NCBI GenBank assembly: GCA_013003145.1
Contig: JABDLH010000126.1
Span: forward strand, 1-19,538
DNA length: 19,538 nt
Origin: Flavobacteriaceae bacterium
Lineage (GTDB): Bacteria; Bacteroidota; Bacteroidia; Flavobacteriales; Flavobacteriaceae
Direction of reading: 5' to 3'
Each line of letters opens with the position of its first letter. Position 1 is the first letter of the stretch. Under the pieces are notes generated by a model that worked only from the letters and a program-made list of their open reading frames with translations, was not told the DNA's origin and did not search any database. The translations under genes and the position numbers were made by a program. Positions 14,471-19,538 of the stretch are shown piece by piece.

Positions 14471-15964
14471 ATGACAAAAAAGAATTTTACTTCCCTGGCC
14501 GTCCTGTTTTTCGCTATCGGACTGCTGACTGCCCAGAACAGGAAATTACCCATTGATACGGTTATTACTACAAAACACAGTGTAACCGTTAACGGAAGCT
14601 CATTTAATTACACCGCCAAAACAGGCACACAACCTGTATGGGACGAAAAAGGAGAGCCCATTGCTTCCCTCCACTATACCTATTATACCAGGGATAATGT
14701 CTCTGACCGGGCATCACGACCACTACTGATTTCTTTTAATGGAGGTCCGGGCTCGGGCAGTGTATGGATGCACCTGGCATATACCGGTCCAAGAGTCCTC
14801 AAAATAGATGATGAGGGCTATCCGGTTCAGCCTTACGGCGTGAAAGAAAATCCATTTTCCGTACTGGACGTAACAGATATAGTCTATGTTAACCCTGCCA
14901 ATACAGGCTATTCCAGGACCATCCCGGAAACAGGGAAAGAAGTGGATCGCGATAAATTTTTCGGTATCAATGCAGATATAGAATACCTGGCCGAATGGTT
15001 AAATACCTTCGTCACCAGGAACAACCGCTGGAGATCGCCTAAATATATCGTAGGAGAGAGCTATGGAGGGACCCGTGTAATGGGATTATCCCTGGCCCTA
15101 CAGAATCAACAATGGATGTACCTGAACGGGGTGATCATGGTCTCACCGGCAGATTACAAGGTAATACGCGTAGGCGGCCCTGTCAGCAGTGCCCTCAACC
15201 TCCCATATTTCACAGCTGCGGCCTGGTACCAAAAAGCGCTGTCACCGGAACTGCAACAGCAAGACCTGTTGGATATCTTACCGGAGTCCGAAGAGTATAC
15301 GATCAACACCCTTATCCCGGCTCTAGCCAAAGGGGGATTCATTCCTGAAGAGGAGCGCAACGCAGTGGCCGAAAAGATGGCATTTTATTCAGGACTGAGT
15401 AAGAAAGAAATCCTCAGTCTTAACCTCGATGTCCCTACTAACTATTTCTGGAAATCACTTTTAAGAGATAAAAGTGGTTATACCATCGGGAGACTGGATA
15501 GTCGTTACCTGGGGATAGACCGTGAATTGGCGGGAACACGCCCTGATTACTCGGCCGAACTTACCTCTTGGCTACACAGCTTTACCCCTGCTATTAATTA
15601 TTACCTGCAGGAAGAGCTCAATTTTAAAACGGACATCAAATACAATATGTTCGGGCCCGTTAGACCGTGGAACAACGATGACGACAACACCCGTGATAAC
15701 CTGAGGCAGGCAATGGCTCAGAACCCTTACCTGAATGTTTTGATACAGTCCGGTTACTACGACGGTGCTACTACTTACTTCAATGCCAAGTATACCATGT
15801 GGCAGGTAGACCCAAGCGGGAAGATGAGAGACCGCTTCGAATTTAAAGGATACCGCAGTGGTCATATGATGTACCTGAGAAGAGAAGATCTAAAGAAAGC
15901 CAATGATGATATCCGTAATTTCATCAATCGAACCAGTACCCAGGGTAAATCTGCCAAATATTAA
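14471..15964 (+). CDS. Exported serine carboxypeptidase, S10 family
   Basis: A secreted or periplasmic serine peptidase that removes residues from peptide C-termini. The signal peptide spans residues 1-21 (ending TAQ). The oxyanion-side motif SFNGGPGSGSVWMHL (88-102) and the nucleophile motif GESYGG (195-200, S197) are clear. The remaining triad residues are probably D431 (in SGYYDGATTYF) and H465 (in YRSGHMMYL). Length (497) fits bacterial S10 enzymes. The next gene starts directly at the base after this stop codon, so it is cotranscribed with the Gfo/Idh/MocA gene. The natural substrate is unknown; a role in peptide feeding or in envelope turnover is an inference. Confidence 0.93.
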   Translation: MTKKNFTSLAVLFFAIGLLTAQNRKLPIDTVITTKHSVTVNGSSFNYTAKTGTQPVWDEKGEPIASLHYTYYTRDNVSDRASRPLLISFNGGPGSGSVWMHLAYTGPRVLKIDDEGYPVQPYGVKENPFSVLDVTDIVYVNPANTGYSRTIPETGKEVDRDKFFGINADIEYLAEWLNTFVTRNNRWRSPKYIVGESYGGTRVMGLSLALQNQQWMYLNGVIMVSPADYKVIRVGGPVSSALNLPYFTAAAWYQKALSPELQQQDLLDILPESEEYTINTLIPALAKGGFIPEEERNAVAEKMAFYSGLSKKEILSLNLDVPTNYFWKSLLRDKSGYTIGRLDSRYLGIDRELAGTRPDYSAELTSWLHSFTPAINYYLQEELNFKTDIKYNMFGPVRPWNNDDDNTRDNLRQAMAQNPYLNVLIQSGYYDGATTYFNAKYTMWQVDPSGKMRDRFEFKGYRSGHMMYLRREDLKKANDDIRNFINRTSTQGKSAKY

Positions 15965-17164
15965 ATGGAAAGAATGTACAACAGCACAGTCCTTCATGGG
16001 CGCAGTAAAAGCAGGAGGATATTCCTCCTGTTTTCACTTTTAATAATTACAAGCGTGAGTAGCTTTGCAAATGACAGTGATAATTCAGATGCCCGGCCTC
16101 CTCTTGCAAAGAGCAACCAACCTTTACGTGTAGGGGTTGTAGGACTGGTACACACTCATGTTCATTGGATACTGGGCAGGGAAGAAAAAGGAGATATTAC
16201 CATAGTAGGTATCGTAGAGCCCAACAGGGAATTGGCAAAGAAATATTCAGAACAACACGGCTTTAGTATGGACCTGGTCTTTGATTCCCTGGAAGAAATG
16301 GTTGCCAAGACCGACCCCCAGGCCGTAACCGCCTTTAATACTATATATGACCACCTGGAAACCGTAAAATTCTGTGCCCCCAGGGGAATCCATGTGATGG
16401 TAGAAAAGCCACTGGCAGTGAATTACGAACACGCTAAAGAAATGGCCAGCCTGGCAAGAAAGCATAATATTGCGCTCCTGACCAATTATGAAAGTAGTTG
16501 GTACCCCAGCGCCCATGAAGCTTACGCTCAACTAAATGGTGCCGGGACCATTGGGACACCCAGGAAAATTGTATTCCACACAGGGCATCAGGGTCCTATA
16601 GAGATCGGTGTCAACAGTGAATTCCTGGAGTGGCTGATCGATCCCGTGATGAACGGAGGCGGAGCACTTACAGATTTTGGTTGTTATGGAGCAAATATTA
16701 GCACCTGGTTATTAGACGGTAAGACCCCTACTTCCGTAAGCTGTACCACCCAGCAATTTAAACCTGAAAAATATCCTAAAGTGGAAGATGAGGCTACTAT
16801 TGTACTGACCTACCCGGAAACCCAGGTGATTATTCAGGCCTCCTGGAATTGGCCCCATGCTGTAAAGGATATGGAAATATACGGTACATCGGGTTCACTG
16901 CGATGCCCGGATGGTTCAACGATCATCAGCAGGCAGGCAGGAGATAATCCGGAACAACCACTTACAGCGGTTCCCCTCCCGGAAGGAAAAGATGACCCAT
17001 TTTCCCTCCTGGCAAAAGTGGTGTTGGAACAATACGAACTACCCGCTTATGACCTGAGTAGCCTTGAAAACAACCTTGTAGTGATGCAGATCCTTGAGGC
17101 CGCCAAAGTATCAGCACGCACAGGGAAAACAATTCAATGGAGTGAATTTTTTAAGGAAGACTAA
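15965..17164 (+). CDS. Exported Gfo/Idh/MocA family oxidoreductase
   Basis: A 399-residue member of the family of NAD(P)-dependent sugar dehydrogenases and related enzymes. The N-terminus has a signal with S16-R17-R18-I19-F20-L21-L22, close to the Tat consensus S-R-R-x-F-L-K, then a hydrophobic run and a VSSFA cleavage site (31-35), so export in folded form is likely. The Rossmann domain starts at LRVGVVGLVHTHV (54-66). Here the second and third glycines of GxGxxG are replaced by V62 and H65. The family motif EKPLAVNY (147-154) holds the usual catalytic-side Lys. The C-terminal alpha/beta domain follows (VMNGGGALTDFGCYG region). Substrate unknown. The ATG follows the S10 stop without a gap; the next gene overlaps by one base. 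Confidence 0.87.
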   Translation: MERMYNSTVLHGRSKSRRIFLLFSLLIITSVSSFANDSDNSDARPPLAKSNQPLRVGVVGLVHTHVHWILGREEKGDITIVGIVEPNRELAKKYSEQHGFSMDLVFDSLEEMVAKTDPQAVTAFNTIYDHLETVKFCAPRGIHVMVEKPLAVNYEHAKEMASLARKHNIALLTNYESSWYPSAHEAYAQLNGAGTIGTPRKIVFHTGHQGPIEIGVNSEFLEWLIDPVMNGGGALTDFGCYGANISTWLLDGKTPTSVSCTTQQFKPEKYPKVEDEATIVLTYPETQVIIQASWNWPHAVKDMEIYGTSGSLRCPDGSTIISRQAGDNPEQPLTAVPLPEGKDDPFSLLAKVVLEQYELPAYDLSSLENNLVVMQILEAAKVSARTGKTIQWSEFFKED

Positions 17165-17643
17165 TGCAACAATCCAACGAACATTTTAAAGAACCACGGA
17201 AAACTTTTAAGACGTTAAAAGTGGTTCATTTAATCCTCGTGATCGGAATGTTCGCCTTTACCGTACTTACATATTTTATCCAGGATAATTTGAGATTGGA
17301 CGCCATGGCGGGCAACAGCCTCGCCATATATCTTATCCCGGTATTGGGATTGGCGGGATACTTTGGCAGTCAGTGGGTATACCGGAAACTCTTGTCTTCT
17401 ATCAAATCACATCACCCCTTAACTCAGAAACTAACCCGGTTTCAGTCGGCCTCCTACCTACAGTATACATGCCTGGAGATCCCGGCCCTGTTAGCCCTGC
17501 TCGCTTACTTGTACGATGGTTTTATTCTTCATCTAGCTATCGCAGCTTTCCTGATCCTCTATATGTATTCCAGGAAACCGACGGTTAAGAAATTGAATGA
17601 AGCACTTCCTTTAAGCGCTGAGGAACTTCGGTTATTTGAATAA
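17164..17643 (+). CDS. Four-helix integral membrane protein, unknown function
   Basis: A 159-residue protein with four predicted hydrophobic segments (about 19-39, 52-70, 101-117 and 119-137), a basic cytoplasmic-looking start (KEPRKTFKTLK) and an acidic end (LSAEELRLFE). I do not recognise its family by name. The start overlaps the preceding stop (TAATG), which gives strong support for translation coupled to the oxidoreductase gene and for a shared function. No enzyme motif is visible; it could be a membrane partner of the exported oxidoreductase or an unrelated passenger. Confidence 0.7.
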   Translation: MQQSNEHFKEPRKTFKTLKVVHLILVIGMFAFTVLTYFIQDNLRLDAMAGNSLAIYLIPVLGLAGYFGSQWVYRKLLSSIKSHHPLTQKLTRFQSASYLQYTCLEIPALLALLAYLYDGFILHLAIAAFLILYMYSRKPTVKKLNEALPLSAEELRLFE

Positions 17644-17680
17644 GAATCTTTATGCGGGCTATGAATAATCTTAATCTGAC

Positions 17681-17688
17681 TATCTTTA
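17681..17688 (+). promoter_or_regulatory. Possible -7 element for the SGNH hydrolase gene
   Basis: TATCTTTA matches TAnnTTTG at all but the last position and lies 22 bases before the ATG at 17710. No clear -33 box is visible. Confidence 0.35.
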
Positions 17689-17709
17689 ATACAACTAAAT
17701 ACACAACGG

Positions 17710-18396
17710 ATGAAGTCATATCTTCTGATAGCGATTCTTATTTGTAGTTTAACCATGGAAACTATACAGGCACAGGATTGGGCACAGCTGGACCACTTCA
17801 GGGAGGCCAATATGGATTTAGAGGCGGCAAAAGATAACGAGAACAGGGTGGTCTTTATGGGCAATTCCATTACTATTGGATGGCTGCACGCCATGCCCGA
17901 ATTTTTTGAGAACAACCCCTATATCAACCGCGGGATCGGGGGGCAGACCACTCCACAGATGCTTGTGCGCTTCAGGCAAGATGTGATCGATCTCCAACCC
18001 AAGGTGGTCGTCATCCTGGCGGGCACCAATGACATTGCAGGGAATACGGGCCCATCCTCCCTGAAAATGATCATGGACAATATTGCTTCCATGGCCGAAC
18101 TTGCACGGGCCAACGACATCGCAGTCGTCCTTTCATCGGTGCTGCCTGCAGAAGATTACCCCTGGAAAAAAGGCATGAAGCCCAATGAAAAGATCCCTGC
18201 ATTGAACAGCATGATCTCGGAATATGCGACTAAGAACAACTTTATTTACCTGGATTATTTCAAGGCCTTGGCCAACAGTGCGAACGGCATGGATAAATCG
18301 CTGGCTACAGACGGAGTACACCCGACGCGGGCGGGATACGAGATCATGGCTCCTTTAGCCAAATCTGCCATTAAAAAAGCACTCTCCCAAGAATAA
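17710..18396 (+). CDS. Exported SGNH/GDSL hydrolase
   Basis: A 228-residue esterase or deacetylase of the SGNH superfamily with a signal peptide (1-21, cleavage near IQA-Q). The four blocks are visible: block I GNSIT with nucleophile S53, block II G77 in NRGIGGQ, block III N107 in AGTND, and block V D201/H204 in DGVHP. The block I residue after G is N rather than D, as in many bacterial acetylesterases acting on sugars or on platelet-activating-factor-like lipids. Substrate is not known; removal of O-acetyl groups from carbohydrates or envelope polymers is typical. The glycosyltransferase gene follows after six bases, so the two are surely cotranscribed, which supports a role in an envelope polysaccharide or glycan. 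Confidence 0.9.
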   Translation: MKSYLLIAILICSLTMETIQAQDWAQLDHFREANMDLEAAKDNENRVVFMGNSITIGWLHAMPEFFENNPYINRGIGGQTTPQMLVRFRQDVIDLQPKVVVILAGTNDIAGNTGPSSLKMIMDNIASMAELARANDIAVVLSSVLPAEDYPWKKGMKPNEKIPALNSMISEYATKNNFIYLDYFKALANSANGMDKSLATDGVHPTRAGYEIMAPLAKSAIKKALSQE

Positions 18397-18402
18397 TAAC
18401 AC

Positions 18403-19413
18403 ATGCCGAACCCTGCCCGAGTGTCCATATTGATGCCTTTCAAGGATACGGCAGCGTTTCTTCCTGCATGCCTGGACTCTGTACTAGCCCAGGAATACCA
18501 GCATTGGGAATTACTCGCGGTTGATGATCATTCTGAGGATTCCTCTGCGGCCATAGTCGCAAACTATGTCGAGAAAGACGAGCGTATACAACTGTTGCAA
18601 AACCTGGGGGAAGGAATAATACACGCCCTCCGGACAGCTTATAGTAAATCTGAAGGATCATTGATTACCCGCATGGATTCGGATGATCTCATGCCGGCAA
18701 ATAAATTACTTTACATGCAAGGCTTGTTGAGCGCCAAAGGTCCCGGGCACCTGGCCACGGGCCAGGTTCGGTATTTTTCTTCCCGGGGGATCAGCAACGG
18801 CTACGCCAGGTATGAGAAATGGCTGAATCGCTTAACGGCCTCCGGATCAAATTTCGAAGAGATTTACAAGGAATGTGCTATCCCCTCCCCCTGCTGGATG
18901 GTTTTCCGGCAAGACCTGGACGCCTGTGGTGCTTTTAAAGAAGACAGGTACCCCGAAGATTACGACCTCACCTTCAGGTTTTACCGGGAAAACCTGGTAT
19001 GTATCCCCTGCAATAAGGTCTTACACCACTGGAGAGACTACGACACCCGAACTTCGAGAACAGATCCTAAATACGCTATGAATTACTTCCTGGAGATAAA
19101 GACACATTATTTCCTGGAACTGGATCGTCAACCGGCACGTGCCCTGGCGGTTTGGGGTGCCGGACAAAAAGGAAAGAAAGTGGCAAGACTTTTAAAAAAA
19201 CGGGGGATTCCCTTCTACTGGTTATGTGACAACCCAAAAAAGATCGGTAAACGTATCTACGGTATCCCTTTGAAACACTACAAATATTTGAGAGAACTCG
19301 GAAACCCTCAAAGTATCATCACCGTTGCCAATAGCAAGGCGCAATCCGAGATCCGATCTTTCTTGTCCGGATTGCAACAAGAATCCATGCGTGATTATTA
19401 CTTTTTCTGCTGA
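18403..19413 (+). CDS. GT2 glycosyltransferase with C-terminal Rossmann-like domain
   Basis: A 336-residue family 2 (GT-A fold) glycosyltransferase, cytoplasmic or membrane associated, that would transfer a sugar from a nucleotide sugar. Visible: SILMPFKDTAAFLPACLDSVLAQ (8-30), the nucleotide site DDHSED (41-46), the metal-binding M-D-S-D-D (91-95) and an acceptor-side ED at 185-186 (YPEDYDL). From about residue 240 a second domain begins, with VWGAGQKGKKVARLLKKRG (250-268) and a DNPKKIGKRIYGIPL segment, like the nucleotide- or effector-binding Rossmann fold at the start of sugar N-acetyltransferases of the PglD type. The sugar and acceptor are unknown. No transmembrane helix is evident. It is the last gene of the envelope run. 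Confidence 0.9.
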   Translation: MPNPARVSILMPFKDTAAFLPACLDSVLAQEYQHWELLAVDDHSEDSSAAIVANYVEKDERIQLLQNLGEGIIHALRTAYSKSEGSLITRMDSDDLMPANKLLYMQGLLSAKGPGHLATGQVRYFSSRGISNGYARYEKWLNRLTASGSNFEEIYKECAIPSPCWMVFRQDLDACGAFKEDRYPEDYDLTFRFYRENLVCIPCNKVLHHWRDYDTRTSRTDPKYAMNYFLEIKTHYFLELDRQPARALAVWGAGQKGKKVARLLKKRGIPFYWLCDNPKKIGKRIYGIPLKHYKYLRELGNPQSIITVANSKAQSEIRSFLSGLQQESMRDYYFFC

Positions 19414-19471
19414 TCCTCAGTGGTAAGCTTTAACTATTTATTCCACGCTGTTTCTCCTGTGTCAAAATTCC

Positions 19472-19479
19472 TATATTTG
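19472..19479 (+). promoter_or_regulatory. Promoter -7 element for the right-edge gene
   Basis: TATATTTG matches TAnnTTTG exactly, with TTTC at 19451-19454 (17-base spacer) as a possible -33 box. It lies 17 bases before the ATG at 19497, supporting that ATG as a real start. Confidence 0.55.
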
Positions 19480-19496
19480 TCAAATCAAAATTGGGA

Positions 19497-19538
19497 ATGA
19501 GCTTTACACATCCGCAACTTCTTTGGGCTTTATTACTG
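19497..19538 (+). CDS. Start of a BatA-like membrane protein (3' end outside window)
   Basis: Only 14 codons are visible, reading M-S-F-T-H-P-Q-L-L-W-A-L-L-L. The beginning (M-x-F-x-H-P-x-L-L-x-A-L) is the characteristic start of the N-terminal double-transmembrane (BatA, TIGR02226) domain found on several Bacteroidota membrane proteins, including those with von Willebrand factor A domains. A good promoter -7 box lies 17 bases upstream. The rest of the protein is outside the window, so whether it is a BatA-only or larger protein is unknown. Confidence 0.6.
   Translation, partial: MSFTHPQLLWALLL

Noticed and set aside
17559..17915. 118-codon minus-strand open frame over the gap between the four-helix protein and the SGNH gene
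   Set aside because: It covers the 5' part of the SGNH signal peptide region antisense and has no recognisable protein features.
1..19538. CRISPR array, tRNA, rRNA, insertion sequence, toxin-antitoxin or phage defence genes
   Set aside because: I looked for regularly spaced repeats, cloverleaf-like sequences, terminal inverted repeats with transposase-like frames, and small paired genes, and saw none.

Overview
The window looks like chromosomal DNA of a bacterium of the phylum Bacteroidota, most likely a marine member of the Flavobacteriaceae. The support is indirect but consistent: two TonB-dependent outer-membrane receptor genes, carboxypeptidase-like regulatory (CarboxypepD_reg) domains on exported proteins, promoters of the Bacteroidota type (TAnnTTTG at -7, TTG/TTTG near -33), weak or absent Shine-Dalgarno sequences, and several small families typical of Flavobacteriia (DUF6146-like, DUF6787-like, TIGR02757, a BatA-like N-terminus). 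I see no rRNA, tRNA, insertion sequence, phage gene, CRISPR array or duplicated sequence. Coding density is very high and no stretch over 300 bases lacks a gene.

Layout, left to right. (1) 1-2905: the 3' end of a TonB-dependent receptor with a strong terminator, a compact ureohydrolase (arginase/agmatinase fold), and an exported CarboxypepD_reg protein. (2) 2907-7299: a ferredoxin on the minus strand, divergent from a LuxC-type acyl-CoA reductase, followed by serC and serA (two steps of serine biosynthesis) and a DUF937 protein, closed by a clear terminator. (3) 7387-10848: a DUF6146-like lipoprotein, a DUF6787-like membrane protein, a small exported His/Cys protein and a full-length TonB-dependent receptor with a His/Glu-rich loop; the last two look like a metal uptake pair. 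(4) 10845-12709, minus strand: a membrane di-iron hydroxylase of the sterol desaturase family, a small membrane protein that probably shares its transcript, and folE (GTP cyclohydrolase I). (5) 12898-14376: a LolD-like ABC ATPase and a TIGR02757 protein. (6) 14471-19413: an exported S10 serine carboxypeptidase, an exported Gfo/Idh/MocA oxidoreductase with a Tat-like signal and an altered nucleotide-binding loop, a four-helix membrane protein, an exported SGNH hydrolase and a two-domain GT2 glycosyltransferase, tightly packed. (7) 19497-end: the first 14 codons of a probable BatA-type membrane protein.

Most of the window is housekeeping metabolism plus envelope functions. I do not see an obvious defence system or mobile island. 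The best candidates for something under-described are the small His/Cys protein with its receptor, the acyl-CoA reductase/ferredoxin/serine block, and the exported Gfo/Idh/MocA protein in the run of envelope enzymes. All functional assignments come from reading motifs; no database search was run.
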